Shown here piece after piece: positions 8,383 to 17,578 of a stretch of DNA of 64,000 nucleotides (positions are counted from its first letter, which is position 1; every line of letters starts with the position of its first letter). Position numbers and translations under genes: made by a program. The DNA is from Marinoscillum sp040218045 (GTDB taxonomy: Bacteria > Bacteroidota > Bacteroidia > Cytophagales > Cyclobacteriaceae): positions 186,001-250,000 of the forward strand of contig JAVJQA010000006.1 in assembly GCA_040218045.1 (NCBI GenBank), read 5' to 3'. The notes beneath the pieces are model-generated. The model was given only the letters and a program-made list of their open reading frames with translations, made no database searches and was not told where the DNA came from.

Positions 8383-8921
8383 TCCTCGATATAGATAGTT
8401 CCCTGGGGTTTGAGGATTCGATAGGTAGAGAAGTCCTGATCTGCTCTTAGTCCTTCGCCGGTATGGATTTCGTCTTCCGTACGAATAGTTACAAACCGAT
8501 CCGTAAAGAATTCCTCATCTGATGGGCTCCAGTACAATTCCTCTGTATTGAGCTCATCACCTTCTTCTACATTCTTTACCACTACATTCCCTTCTGACTT
8601 ATACAGATTATCCGCTTTGGTATAGAATGCATAGTCAGCTTTGAATGTAGATACTATTTCACCTTTATCATCTAAATACTCCAAATATAGGCCTTTTGCC
8701 CACTCACGGTCTCCATTTTCAAAATTGTCTTGTTTGGCAGCTTTTAGTCTCAGGATTACCCTTGCGGAATCACTCATTTTGGTATAAATACTATCCATGC
8801 TCACCAACGGGCCTTCGTATAAAGGCTCATCGATAATACTCTTGCGATCCTCGCACGCACCACCGATGATAAGGACACTTACTACACCCAAAACAAAAAA
8901 ACGGTCATGAACTGACGTCAT
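8379..8921 (-). CDS. lptC: LPS export periplasmic lipoprotein LptC
   Basis: From the ATG at 8921 the protein has 180 residues: a short basic start, a hydrophobic stretch, a lipobox ending IIGGAC, and an LptC-type beta-jellyroll with repeated strands such as SEGNVVVKN and WSPSDEEFFTD. LptC bridges the inner-membrane LptBFG ABC transporter to LptA in moving lipopolysaccharide across the periplasm. The lptBFG genes are not in the window. An in-frame TTG at 8972 lies inside the upstream TPR gene. A strong hairpin covers the chosen start codon, which makes the start and its control unusual. Confidence 0.88.
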   Translation of the reverse strand: MTSVHDRFFVLGVVSVLIIGGACEDRKSIIDEPLYEGPLVSMDSIYTKMSDSARVILRLKAAKQDNFENGDREWAKGLYLEYLDDKGEIVSTFKADYAFYTKADNLYKSEGNVVVKNVEEGDELNTEELYWSPSDEEFFTDRFVTIRTEDEIHTGEGLRADQDFSTYRILKPQGTIYIEE

Positions 8922-8929
8922 GACCGTTT
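8899..8929 (-). terminator. Terminator-like hairpin overlapping the lptC start codon
   Basis: AAACGGTCATGA pairs perfectly with TCATGACCGTTT (12 bp, 7-base loop), and the minus strand continues into seven T residues. It lies 20 bases past the stop of the TPR gene, so it could terminate that transcript, yet it contains the lptC ATG at 8921. It may act as a partial terminator, an attenuator or a translation switch. Confidence 0.75.
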
Positions 8930-8949
8930 GAATATATTTTTTGACAATA

Positions 8950-10260
8950 TTAATTAGCTGGTCTTCTTTCAAGTTTCACAGATTCATTGATCCAACAGCC
9001 AACTGTAATGGATTGGCCTTCTTCCATATTCTCATTGAAAATCTCAGAAATCGATGGGAACTGAGCTTTGGCAGAAGCCATCCGCTCACTATCTCCACCT
9101 TTTTGATACATCTCATATGCTGCCAAGAAAACTCCTCTATCCTTTACTCGGCTTTCACCACCTTTACAGTCTTCGTGGCTATTCATGTACAGGTCACCTA
9201 TCAAAACATAGGCTTCTTTATTTGCCGGGTCAAAAGCCAATGCCTTTCTCGCACTTGCCCTTGAAGCCACTTTATTTCCTTGAGATGATTGTGTCCTTGC
9301 TATACTCAGGTACACCTCAGATTTCTTTGAGTTATCACTTGTAAGGGTAACGGCCTTTTCATAATAAGAGTTTGCTTTGGCAATATCACCATCTGCTGCG
9401 GCCCTTTGTGCGATAAATTTTGAAATGGCATAATCTGGCTGCACTTCATTCACTGCTATTGCCACATCCATTGCCAACGGATCATCCAAACACTTCTGCT
9501 GAACCATTAATCCAAAGATTTTCTTTGCCAGATTGATGTCCTGAGTAGACTTATACTTAGGCCCCAGTTTATTGATAATGAATTCGCAATCAACCTGAAC
9601 AGTAGCTGTGAGGATTTTATCAACATACTCAGCTATTTTGTCCAACCGATCCTCCTTACCGCCATTCGCCTTTTGATATTCAATAATATCCGAGATTTGT
9701 GTGTATTTTTCAAAAACCTCCTCATCCGTCAAAGGGCCACCAGTGAGCTTATACCTCCTGATCACGTCCATAAAAGCAGTCAGGTTGTTAGCGTAGATGT
9801 CATTGCCATTGAGTTGAAATGCCTTGTTGAACAGGTCATACAATTCCTTATATTTCGGCTTATCATCTTTATAATAACCGTAAGCTGTATAAGCCTTTCT
9901 ATTGAGCACTTCTTTCTCATTATTGAAATACTTGATCCTCAGATCATACATTTCCAGCGCTTTGGCTTGATACTGTAAGGTTTTCTGTTTGTCTTCAGTT
10001 GATTCCGCCAGCCCTTCATAAATCTTAGCTCCGTTGATATAAATGGAGGCATTCAGATCTGGCGTGTTTTTCAGCAGCCAGGAATGCGGCTTGATTGCTG
10101 CGTTCCAATTTTCCGCTTTTACAAAGTCAGAGTACAAAGCATTGTTTTCTTTGGCTTTGTCTACTGAGTCACCCCAGTTCCAACCCGGTTGGGCAAAAGA
10201 CAAAGCGCTAAAGCCCAGGATGAACGCAATACTTAAAATGTGCTTAGCAATAGAATTCAT
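8950..10260 (-). CDS. Periplasmic tetratricopeptide repeat protein of the coaX-lptC cluster
   Basis: The 436-residue protein has a signal peptide (cleavage near LSFAQ) and several TPR-like helical hairpins, clearest around residues 280-355 (DGDIAKANSYYEKAVTL, KVASRASARKALAFDPANKEAYVLIGDLY). TPR arrays are protein-protein docking surfaces. It is 12 bases downstream of a beta-barrel gene and precedes lptC, so a role in outer-membrane assembly is plausible but inferred. A short Cys-containing segment near the end (EDCKGGESR and VGCWINESV) may form a disulfide. No enzymatic domain is visible. Confidence 0.82.
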   Translation of the reverse strand: MNSIAKHILSIAFILGFSALSFAQPGWNWGDSVDKAKENNALYSDFVKAENWNAAIKPHSWLLKNTPDLNASIYINGAKIYEGLAESTEDKQKTLQYQAKALEMYDLRIKYFNNEKEVLNRKAYTAYGYYKDDKPKYKELYDLFNKAFQLNGNDIYANNLTAFMDVIRRYKLTGGPLTDEEVFEKYTQISDIIEYQKANGGKEDRLDKIAEYVDKILTATVQVDCEFIINKLGPKYKSTQDINLAKKIFGLMVQQKCLDDPLAMDVAIAVNEVQPDYAISKFIAQRAAADGDIAKANSYYEKAVTLTSDNSKKSEVYLSIARTQSSQGNKVASRASARKALAFDPANKEAYVLIGDLYMNSHEDCKGGESRVKDRGVFLAAYEMYQKGGDSERMASAKAQFPSISEIFNENMEEGQSITVGCWINESVKLERRPAN

Positions 10261-10271
10261 ATGCTCAAGTT

Positions 10272-11537
10272 TTAATCGTATCTAATTTTTCTAAACCATC
10301 GATCATTGATAGTAGCACCAATAGACAACTGAAAGTAATTCTCTAGAATCAAATTGTCTTGAGTAGTCCCTCTACGACCAAATTTCAAAGCGGCATCCAA
10401 ACTGGAGTAACCACTCACTGGAAAAGAGGCACCAAAATTAATACCAAAATCATTAATTTCTCTACTATTCTCAAGATAAGGTAATTGCTTCATGCTAAAA
10501 CCAAGGCGGTAAGTAGCACGCTCGAAGTAATTGTTGATACTTTGGTTATCCGGGATCAATTCCGCACCTGCGGCTAATGAAAGCGTATTTCTTACATTTC
10601 CCGCATCAAATTCTGTATTGGATTGCCAGCTATCAATCACTGCATCTACCCCTACTTTAAACTTATTTAAATACTCGTAAGAAATTCCTAGACCATATCC
10701 ATTTGGTAATGTATATTCGGTTTTCACGTTCTCATTTATACTCTCGCTTTGTAAAGGTTGACCAGAAAGGCTTAATCGTTCGAAGTGCTCATCAGATCTT
10801 CCATCAAGTGTTCTGGATAAGTTATGAGTGGCTCCGAAGGTTAAATACTTAAGTTCACCAAGCCTGGCTTTATAAGAAGCACCAATTGAAAAATTAACAT
10901 CTGAATAGGCCACTTCTTCAAAATGAGAAATTACAGAATTCGTATTAAAACCGGTGTTGAAAAGTCGAACCCTAGACTCACGGGTAATAGTTCCGAATAT
11001 ATACGATGCTTTGACCCCAATGGTAAGTGTTTTGTAAAGACGGACACCGTTTGCCCATTGAAGCTGAGTCAATCCCCCACTTCCCTGATATTGAGTAACT
11101 ATTGTAGTGGTGTCTGTGCTCCCAGGTATGATCTGACGTGAAAAAGTATTGTACTTTACAACACTCATTGGTAATAATGAAATGGCTGATGTCCACCTAT
11201 TGTTAACCACCGGAAAACTCATGGCCAAAAACCTCAAACTAGTAGAGTTGTCCCTGGCTGTACCTAATGAGCTTTCATACTGCCTAATGTCTCCAAAAAG
11301 TCCTACTTGAAATGAACTGAAATTATTATAAGTAAGAAGAGCTGGGTTTTGCAAATTGATATGCCATGGTGTGGGCATGCCTATTCCTACCTGACCTGCT
11401 CCATAATTATGAATCAACCCTGGAAATAATAGCTCTCCAAGACCATTGCTTGAATATGGTGAATTAATTGACTGGGCACTCAAACAACCCGAAAGAAGTA
11501 AGGTAAATACCAGACTACCAAATTTTTGGATATTCAT
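10272..11537 (-). CDS. Outer-membrane beta-barrel protein, FadL/PorV-like shape, function unknown
   Basis: The 421-residue protein begins with a signal peptide (MNIQKFGSLVFTLLLSGC, possible lipobox or cleavage after LSAQ). The mature part has an N-terminal segment NSPYSSNGLGELLFPG and many alternating amphipathic strands ending in IRYD, as expected for an outer-membrane barrel. The NPALL stretch near residue 65 is frequent in FadL/PorV-type Bacteroidota barrels. It overlaps coaX by 4 bases and precedes the TPR gene by 12, so these are probably made together. No specific substrate or partner can be named. Confidence 0.75.
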   Translation of the reverse strand: MNIQKFGSLVFTLLLSGCLSAQSINSPYSSNGLGELLFPGLIHNYGAGQVGIGMPTPWHINLQNPALLTYNNFSSFQVGLFGDIRQYESSLGTARDNSTSLRFLAMSFPVVNNRWTSAISLLPMSVVKYNTFSRQIIPGSTDTTTIVTQYQGSGGLTQLQWANGVRLYKTLTIGVKASYIFGTITRESRVRLFNTGFNTNSVISHFEEVAYSDVNFSIGASYKARLGELKYLTFGATHNLSRTLDGRSDEHFERLSLSGQPLQSESINENVKTEYTLPNGYGLGISYEYLNKFKVGVDAVIDSWQSNTEFDAGNVRNTLSLAAGAELIPDNQSINNYFERATYRLGFSMKQLPYLENSREINDFGINFGASFPVSGYSSLDAALKFGRRGTTQDNLILENYFQLSIGATINDRWFRKIRYD

Positions 11538-12262
11538 TGATTATGGTTCAAAATTCTATTTAAGCCTCTCAGCACTAAATCAAAGTCCGCAAAGATGGGT
11601 GCTTTTACTTTGGATTCAAAGTAGTTAGCATCTCCACCGGTCAGGATAACGACTAATTCGGGATATTCTTTCTTGAATTGGTCAATAAAACCATTCATTT
11701 CATGGACTATTGCCGCAAATGATCCCGCTAACAAACATTCACGAGTCGATTTTCCCAAATTTTTTAACATTATTTGTGACCAATCTTCACTAATATCTGG
11801 TAGCCTTTTGGTGTAATGGTTCATTGATTTCATTCGCATTTGCAATCCAGGTGCGATCACACCCCCTTCAAACGCACCAACTTTACTCACCACATCATAG
11901 GTGATACATGTGCCGGCATCAATGATCAAAACATTCTTTTCCGGATAATTATAACTTCCACCAACAGCTGCTGCAACCCTATCAACACCCAAGGTCTCGG
12001 GTGTGTCGTAATTCAGAACAATCGGCAATGGAGTTTCCCTGGATAAAATCAAATGACTTTCTTGATTGAAAATTTCAGTAATCTCTTGGTTCGAATTGTT
12101 TACGGAACTAAAAATCCATTGATGACTTCCAAAACCATAATGATCTAGCAAGTCTTGGAGTCTATAGGTCTGAATTTTGGATTTCAATTCGTCACCTTCA
12201 AACAAGGCAGATTTTATTTTAGAATTTCCAATATCAACGACTACATTGGTGCGCTTTCTCAC
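11534..12262 (-). CDS. coaX: Type III pantothenate kinase
   Basis: The 242-residue protein has the ASKHA-fold motifs of CoaX: VVDIGNSKIKSALF near the N-terminus (phosphate 1), TLGVDRVAAAVGG in the middle (the Asp-Arg pair of the pantothenate site), DAGTCITYDVV (phosphate 2) and ILTGGDA near the C-terminus. It phosphorylates pantothenate in the first step of coenzyme A synthesis and is typically insensitive to CoA feedback. It heads the minus-strand cluster and is divergent from anmK across a 39-base gap. Confidence 0.95.
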   Translation of the reverse strand: MRKRTNVVVDIGNSKIKSALFEGDELKSKIQTYRLQDLLDHYGFGSHQWIFSSVNNSNQEITEIFNQESHLILSRETPLPIVLNYDTPETLGVDRVAAAVGGSYNYPEKNVLIIDAGTCITYDVVSKVGAFEGGVIAPGLQMRMKSMNHYTKRLPDISEDWSQIMLKNLGKSTRECLLAGSFAAIVHEMNGFIDQFKKEYPELVVILTGGDANYFESKVKAPIFADFDLVLRGLNRILNHNQ

Positions 12263-12269
12263 TAGATTT

Positions 12270-12298
12270 CCAATTTAACCAACTGTAAAAGTAACAAA
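12270..12298 (-). promoter_or_regulatory. Candidate promoter for coaX
   Basis: On the minus strand TTTG (12295-12298) is followed after 17 bases by TAAATTGG (12270-12277), close to the Bacteroidota TTTG/TAnnTTTG pair. It would start transcription only a few bases before the coaX ATG, so it is a weak candidate. Confidence 0.35.
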
Positions 12299-12301
12299 GG
12301 C

Positions 12302-13348
12302 GTGTCTGAATATCATGTAGTGGGGGTAATGTCAGGATCTTCTCTTGACGGATTGGATATCTGTGCTTGTCATTTTGTGAAGCGTCAGAAGTGGAGCTTC
12401 CAAATCATGGCGACTCAAACGATCCCAATTCCTGACCCAATCAAACACAGACTCAAAGGATCGGATGAACTCTCAACAGAGGAGCTTGATAAACTTGATG
12501 TAGACTATGGTGAGTGGATAGCTACCACCCTGGAAGCCTGGCTTATTGATCAAAAGCTGAAACCTGAGCTCATTGGAATCCACGGTCACACAGTATTTCA
12601 TGATCCATCACAAAAGGTTTCTCTTCAGTTGGGCAATGGACGGCTGATCTCCAAACGATTGAGAGTTTCTGTAGTGGACAACTTTCGGGTGGCCGACATT
12701 CTCAATGGCGGACAAGGTGCACCTCTTGTACCTGTTGGGGAGCATTATCTGTTTTCTGGATATCGTGGGTTTATCAATCTTGGTGGTATCGCCAATATCG
12801 CACTGCATAAGCACCAGATCACTGCATGGGATATCGCCCCTTGCAACCAGGTGCTTAACTTCTTTGCAGAAAAATGTGGGTTGCCTTTTGATGAAAGTGG
12901 TCTCCTCGCACGTGAAGGTAAGATCGATCAGAAGTGGATAGCGTACCTACACTCGCTAAAGTATTTCTACCAAAAACCACCAAAATCCTTAAGTAATCAA
13001 TGGACCCAGCAAGTCTTAAAAACCCACCCAAGCGACCCTAAAGATGGACTGGCTAGTTATTGTTCCTTCCTTTCATCAGAAATTGCCAAAGCACTTGAAC
13101 CCAATGCTCAAATAATGGTAACCGGAGGCGGAGCACACAATCTGACTTTAATGGAAATGATCCGCTCACAAAGTCCGGGGAATTGCGAAATAGTTGTTCC
13201 CGATATCCAGCTTGTAGAGTTTAAAGAGGCATTGGTTTTTGGGTTTTTAGCTGTGTTAAGAAAGCTTAATATCCCCAATGTCTTTGCTTCAGTAACTGGT
13301 GCTCAGGAAGATACGGTCTCTGGGGATCTACATCTGCCGGTTTCCTGA
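12302..13348 (+). CDS. anmK: Anhydro-N-acetylmuramic acid kinase
   Basis: The 348-residue protein starts with GTG and has GVMSGSSLDGLD at residues 8-19 (ATP site), GIHGHTVFHDP near residue 97, GGQGAPLVPVGE around residue 138 and VTGGGAHN in the C-terminal third. AnmK opens and phosphorylates the 1,6-anhydro ring of anhydroMurNAc from cell-wall turnover, feeding it back to MurNAc-6-P. The NagZ-like enzyme at the far right end of the window would act just upstream in the same recycling path, although the genes are not linked. It is divergent from coaX. Confidence 0.95.
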   Translation: MSEYHVVGVMSGSSLDGLDICACHFVKRQKWSFQIMATQTIPIPDPIKHRLKGSDELSTEELDKLDVDYGEWIATTLEAWLIDQKLKPELIGIHGHTVFHDPSQKVSLQLGNGRLISKRLRVSVVDNFRVADILNGGQGAPLVPVGEHYLFSGYRGFINLGGIANIALHKHQITAWDIAPCNQVLNFFAEKCGLPFDESGLLAREGKIDQKWIAYLHSLKYFYQKPPKSLSNQWTQQVLKTHPSDPKDGLASYCSFLSSEIAKALEPNAQIMVTGGGAHNLTLMEMIRSQSPGNCEIVVPDIQLVEFKEALVFGFLAVLRKLNIPNVFASVTGAQEDTVSGDLHLPVS

Positions 13349-13369
13349 AAAATGCCATCTTTATTTCAT

Positions 13370-13377
13370 TAAATTTG
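13370..13377 (+). promoter_or_regulatory. Candidate -7 element before the amino acid dehydrogenase gene
   Basis: TAAATTTG matches TAnnTTTG exactly and lies 34 bases before the ATG at 13411, in the 62-base gap after anmK. The matching -33 box is not clear. Confidence 0.45.
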
Positions 13378-13410
13378 GGGCGATTTTTATGAACCTTTTA
13401 ACCCCCCTAG

Positions 13411-14643
13411 ATGAAGGATTTACTTAAGAAATTTGAAGACAAGAAACCCGAAATAGTATTTGAATGGTCGGACCCTGAAACTGATGCTGAAGGTTGGGCC
13501 GTGATTAATTCACTGAGAAACGGTGCTGCTGGTGGCGGTACACGCATGCGGGTAGGATTGGACAAAAGAGAGGTTGAATCCCTGGCCAAGACCATGGAGA
13601 TCAAGTTTACTGTATCCGGGCCTCAGATTGGAGGTGCTAAATCAGGTATCAATTTTGACCCGAAAGACCCAAGGAAAAAGGATGTATTGAAACGCTGGTA
13701 CAAAGCAGTTTTTCCTTTACTCAAAAACTATTATGGCACTGGTGGAGATCTCAATGTGGATGAAATACATGAGGTAATTCCAATCACTGAAAATTTTGGG
13801 CTTTGGCATCCTCAGGAAGGAGTGGTCAATGGGCACTATGACCCACCAAAACCTCAGAAGATTCATATGATCGGTCGTTTACGACAAGGTGTTTCAAAAA
13901 CGCTAGAGGATCAAAATTATGTGCCTACTTCTGAAACAAAGTATACGGTGTCAGATATGATCACCGGATTTGGAGTAGCTGAGTCAGTGAGACATTATTA
14001 CAAATTGTGGGGAGGAGACATCACCACCAAAAGAGCGATTATTCAGGGCTGGGGCAACGTAGGAGCTACTGCTGCTCTTTATCTGGCTAAATACGGAGTG
14101 AAGATCGTTGGGATCATTGACCGGGAAAGTGGTATAATAGATACCAGTGGATTGGATCTTAATGGAATCAAGGACCTCTTTTTTCAAAGACAAGGCAATC
14201 AGCTTATCGCTGACGATACGATTACTTTTGAAGAGTGTAACGAAAAAATATGGAACATCGGAGCAGAAATCTTCATTCCTGCTGCTGCCTCAAGATTGGT
14301 TACCCGCGAACAAGCTGAGTCTTTGATCAATAACAAGCTGGAAGTAGTAGCTTGTGGAGCCAATGTACCATTCAAAGATGAAGCAATCTTTTATGGGCCA
14401 ATAGCCGAGTATGTAGATCAACATGCTGCTTTGATTACAGATTTTATCTCCAATTGTGGAATGGCCCGTACTTTTGCCTTTTTGATGGATCCTAAGAATG
14501 ATGAAAAAATCACCGATGATGAGATTTTCACGGACATCTCACAAACGATTGAAAAAGCACTGGTAAGAGTGCATGCTGAGAACCCGGAAAAAACAGGACT
14601 AGCAGAAGCAGCCTTTAGAATTGCTCTCAATCAACTAATTTAA
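13411..14643 (+). CDS. Glu/Leu/Phe/Val dehydrogenase family protein
   Basis: The 410-residue protein has the two-domain ELFV dehydrogenase layout. The N-terminal catalytic part carries GGGTRMRVG and the lysine motif GGAKSGI, with GGDLNVDE containing the catalytic aspartate; the C-terminal Rossmann domain carries IQGWGNVGATAALYLAKYG. These NAD(P)-dependent enzymes deaminate glutamate or branched-chain/aromatic amino acids. Substrate specificity is not certain; several sequence stretches differ from classical GdhA, which makes a leucine or other amino acid dehydrogenase as likely as glutamate. It is a single gene between anmK and the antiporter gene. Confidence 0.88.
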   Translation: MKDLLKKFEDKKPEIVFEWSDPETDAEGWAVINSLRNGAAGGGTRMRVGLDKREVESLAKTMEIKFTVSGPQIGGAKSGINFDPKDPRKKDVLKRWYKAVFPLLKNYYGTGGDLNVDEIHEVIPITENFGLWHPQEGVVNGHYDPPKPQKIHMIGRLRQGVSKTLEDQNYVPTSETKYTVSDMITGFGVAESVRHYYKLWGGDITTKRAIIQGWGNVGATAALYLAKYGVKIVGIIDRESGIIDTSGLDLNGIKDLFFQRQGNQLIADDTITFEECNEKIWNIGAEIFIPAAASRLVTREQAESLINNKLEVVACGANVPFKDEAIFYGPIAEYVDQHAALITDFISNCGMARTFAFLMDPKNDEKITDDEIFTDISQTIEKALVRVHAENPEKTGLAEAAFRIALNQLI

Positions 14644-14709
14644 ATTCTACCTTGCTTTTAAAGCGGCAAATGATAATTTTAGTGCAACAGAAATGACCCG
14701 AACGCCTTG

Positions 14710-16206
14710 ATGAACAAAATAACGCTAATTTTTCTTATCGCCATATCCTCTCTGAGTGGCGTGATGGGATACGAGGCATCAGCGGCGGAATATCTCTCAG
14801 ATGATCAGGAAGTTGTGCAGGAGCATTCAGCGTCGGATGAACCGGGTCATGAAGCATCTGAAGGAGAACATCATTCCCCTGCAGGCTGGAGCGTGATACC
14901 CTTTGTCGTCCTTCTTTTAATGATTGCTACAGGTCCGTTGTTCTACGAGCATTTCTGGCACAAGAATTATCCAAAAGTGGCTGTTGCTCTTGCTGCAATG
15001 GTGGTAAGCTATTATTTATTCATTCTTCATAATCATCATGGGCCTGTGCATGCACTGTTTGAATATGTGCAGTTTATTGCGCTTCTAACAGGGTTATTTG
15101 TGGCATCAGGTGGCATCATGATCATAGTGGACAAGGAAGCAAAGCCAGGCACTAATGTGGCATTACTGGCCTTGGGAGCAGTAATAGCAAACATTATTGG
15201 TACTACTGGGGCTTCCATGTTACTTATCAGGCCATTTATCCGGTTAAATAAAAACAGAATCAAAGCTTACCACATCATTTTCTTCATTTTTGTGGTGAGC
15301 AATATTGGAGGATCACTTACACCAATTGGTGATCCCCCGTTATTTCTGGGATTCCTTAAAGGCATACCATTTTTCTGGACTTTGAGCCATAATTTATTTC
15401 CCTGGATATTTGCGGTGCTGTTATTACTCCTTGTTTTCTATTTGATAGATCGGGGAAACAAATCAGATTATTCTTTTGGTGAAGATATCGCCACTCCTAC
15501 CGGAAAAATCGGACTTAGGGGTTCAAGAAATTTTATCTGGCTTGCAGTAGTGGTAGCTGCTGTATTTCTGGATCCGAATGTGTTTTCATGGGTTCCCGGA
15601 ATCATGTATGAAGGACAGAAATTTTCATACATCCGGGAAGTGATTATGCTCGTAGCGGCTTATTGTTCTTTTAGGTTTGCCGACAAACAAGCTCTAAACG
15701 GGAATGATTTTAGTTTTGAACCTATCAGGGAAGTTGCCTTTATTTTCGTTGGCATCTTTGGGACGATGATGCCCGCTCTGGAACTGGTTGGAAACTTTGC
15801 CAAATCACCAGAAGGTGCAGAGATGATTACCCACAATACCCTTTACTGGGGGACGGGGATGCTCTCGGGTTTCCTTGACAATGCGCCAACCTATGTGAAT
15901 TTCCTAACCGCAGGCATGGCTGCCGATGGTGCAAGTATTAACAGCGTAAAAGATGTGATTGGCTATGCCAATGGCATGTTTGAAGACTCAACACTTGAAC
16001 TCAAAGCTATTTCAATAGCTGCTGTATTCTTCGGGGCGATGACTTACATTGGCAATGGACCTAACTTTATGGTAAAATCTATAGCGGAACAAGTGGGTAT
16101 CAAGATGCCTTCATTCTTTGGCTACATCATTAGGTTCTCGATACCATTCCTGGTTCCGCTGTTGATCATCGTTTGGTTGATCTTCTTCTATTTCCAGCTA
16201 TTCTGA
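14710..16206 (+). CDS. nhaD: NhaD-type sodium:proton antiporter
   Basis: I use the ATG at 14710 (a TTG lies one codon earlier). The 498-residue protein has an N-terminal signal-like helix, a His/Glu-rich periplasmic linker (residues about 25-57), then some 11-12 membrane helices. Signature segments of the ion transporter (ArsB/NhaD) superfamily are IANIIGTTGASMLLIRP, SNIGGSLTPIGDPP and FLDNAPTYVNF. NhaD exchanges Na+ for H+ and fits a marine lifestyle. The family call is firm; the ion is inferred from closest family resemblance. Its stop abuts that of convergent lysC. Confidence 0.85.
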   Translation: MNKITLIFLIAISSLSGVMGYEASAAEYLSDDQEVVQEHSASDEPGHEASEGEHHSPAGWSVIPFVVLLLMIATGPLFYEHFWHKNYPKVAVALAAMVVSYYLFILHNHHGPVHALFEYVQFIALLTGLFVASGGIMIIVDKEAKPGTNVALLALGAVIANIIGTTGASMLLIRPFIRLNKNRIKAYHIIFFIFVVSNIGGSLTPIGDPPLFLGFLKGIPFFWTLSHNLFPWIFAVLLLLLVFYLIDRGNKSDYSFGEDIATPTGKIGLRGSRNFIWLAVVVAAVFLDPNVFSWVPGIMYEGQKFSYIREVIMLVAAYCSFRFADKQALNGNDFSFEPIREVAFIFVGIFGTMMPALELVGNFAKSPEGAEMITHNTLYWGTGMLSGFLDNAPTYVNFLTAGMAADGASINSVKDVIGYANGMFEDSTLELKAISIAAVFFGAMTYIGNGPNFMVKSIAEQVGIKMPSFFGYIIRFSIPFLVPLLIIVWLIFFYFQLF

Positions 16207-17520
16207 TCAATTAAAGAGGGCTTTGTGAAGCTTGGTCAGCGCCTCTTTTTTATACTCCTGACTGATTAAAACAGAAATATTATTTCGGCTTCCACCGTAC
16301 GATATCATCCTTAGGGGTACATCATCCAGAGCTTCGAAAATTGTTTTACCAACACCTTTGCGTTCTGCAATGAGGTCACCCACAATGCAAATGATTGTTT
16401 GATCCTTGTCCACTTCTACTGTTCCGTATTGAGAAATTTCTTGTTTGATTTCCCTCAAATGTTCTGGATTGTCAATGGTTAAAGACACGGCAATCTCCGA
16501 AGTTGTAATCATGTCAATTGGCGTGCGGTATTTTTCAAATACCTCAAAAACCTTCTTTAGGAAACCATAGGCCATCACCATCCGGCTTGACTTGATCTTA
16601 ATTGCCGTAATGTGATCTTTAGCTGCAATGGCTTTAACTGCTTGAGGTTCACGTTCAGCCGAAATCAATGTCCCATATGCTGCCGGGTCCATAGTGTTTT
16701 TAATCCTTACTGGCACCTCGTGCATTTGTGCAGGCACTATACAGTGTGGGTGAAGGACTTTCGCTCCGAAATAAGCAAGTTCGCTGGCCTCCTCAAAACT
16801 CAAATTTGCTAATGGATGAGTAGGCTGAACGATCCGTGGATCATTATTGTGCATGCCATCAATGTCTGTCCAGATCTGTACCTCTTCTGCGCCTAGTACT
16901 GCTCCAATGATGGTGGCAGAGTAGTCGCTCCCACCTCTTCGCAAATTATCAGTTCCGCCGGCATCATTTCTGGCAATATACCCCTGTGTAACAATTACCT
17001 GCTCATGGATTTCCTTCAGGATACTTTTGAGTTTTACACCTGTTGTTTTAAGGTCTGGTTCTGCATATTGATCCAGAGTCATAAAATCGAGCGCAGGCAT
17101 TAACACAGCTGACTTACCAACTGCATTTAAATAGTCCGTGAAAAGCTGAGTAGAAATCAATTCTCCCTGTGCTACGAACATCTTACTCACCTGCTCGCTA
17201 TACTGCTCCTCAATCAGATTATTGATATCTGTGAATTTCTGAGAGATGAAGTCCAGGTTCATTTGTATGACGGACTGGTCTGTATAAAGAGTCTTCACAA
17301 AGTCCAGATACTTATCACGCAGGTCATCAGCTACCTTTTTAGCCTCTGCTTTCTGGTCATTCTGACAAAATTCCGAGATTGAGACCAATGTATTAGTGGT
17401 GCCGGAAACTGCCGATAATACTACAATCTTTTTACCCTGAACCCCTGCAATAATCTCTGCTACCTGCATCATGCGCTCTGGTGAGCCTACAGACGTTCCT
17501 CCAAATTTTAAAACTTTCAT
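16207..17520 (-). CDS. lysC: Aspartate kinase (monofunctional)
   Basis: The 437-residue protein begins MKVLKFGGTSVGSPERM, the amino acid kinase signature. A central GGSDYSATIIGAVLGAEE segment and IWTDIDGMHNNDPRIV complete the aspartate/ATP site. Two ACT domains at the C-terminus (with TSEIAVSLTID and ISYGGSRNNISVLI) suggest allosteric control by end-product amino acids. It makes beta-aspartyl phosphate for lysine, threonine and methionine synthesis. There is no fused homoserine dehydrogenase. Only 58 bases separate it from ribH upstream, too little for a lysine riboswitch. Confidence 0.95.
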   Translation of the reverse strand: MKVLKFGGTSVGSPERMMQVAEIIAGVQGKKIVVLSAVSGTTNTLVSISEFCQNDQKAEAKKVADDLRDKYLDFVKTLYTDQSVIQMNLDFISQKFTDINNLIEEQYSEQVSKMFVAQGELISTQLFTDYLNAVGKSAVLMPALDFMTLDQYAEPDLKTTGVKLKSILKEIHEQVIVTQGYIARNDAGGTDNLRRGGSDYSATIIGAVLGAEEVQIWTDIDGMHNNDPRIVQPTHPLANLSFEEASELAYFGAKVLHPHCIVPAQMHEVPVRIKNTMDPAAYGTLISAEREPQAVKAIAAKDHITAIKIKSSRMVMAYGFLKKVFEVFEKYRTPIDMITTSEIAVSLTIDNPEHLREIKQEISQYGTVEVDKDQTIICIVGDLIAERKGVGKTIFEALDDVPLRMISYGGSRNNISVLISQEYKKEALTKLHKALFN

Positions 17521-17578
17521 TACTTAAAATGTTAACTGATTATTTAGACGATTTATGGGTAATGTCAGGGGTGGTTTG

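Noticed and set aside
17521..17578. Lysine riboswitch in front of lysC
   Set aside because: Only 58 bases separate lysC from ribH, far too short for the L-box, and no matching helices are visible.
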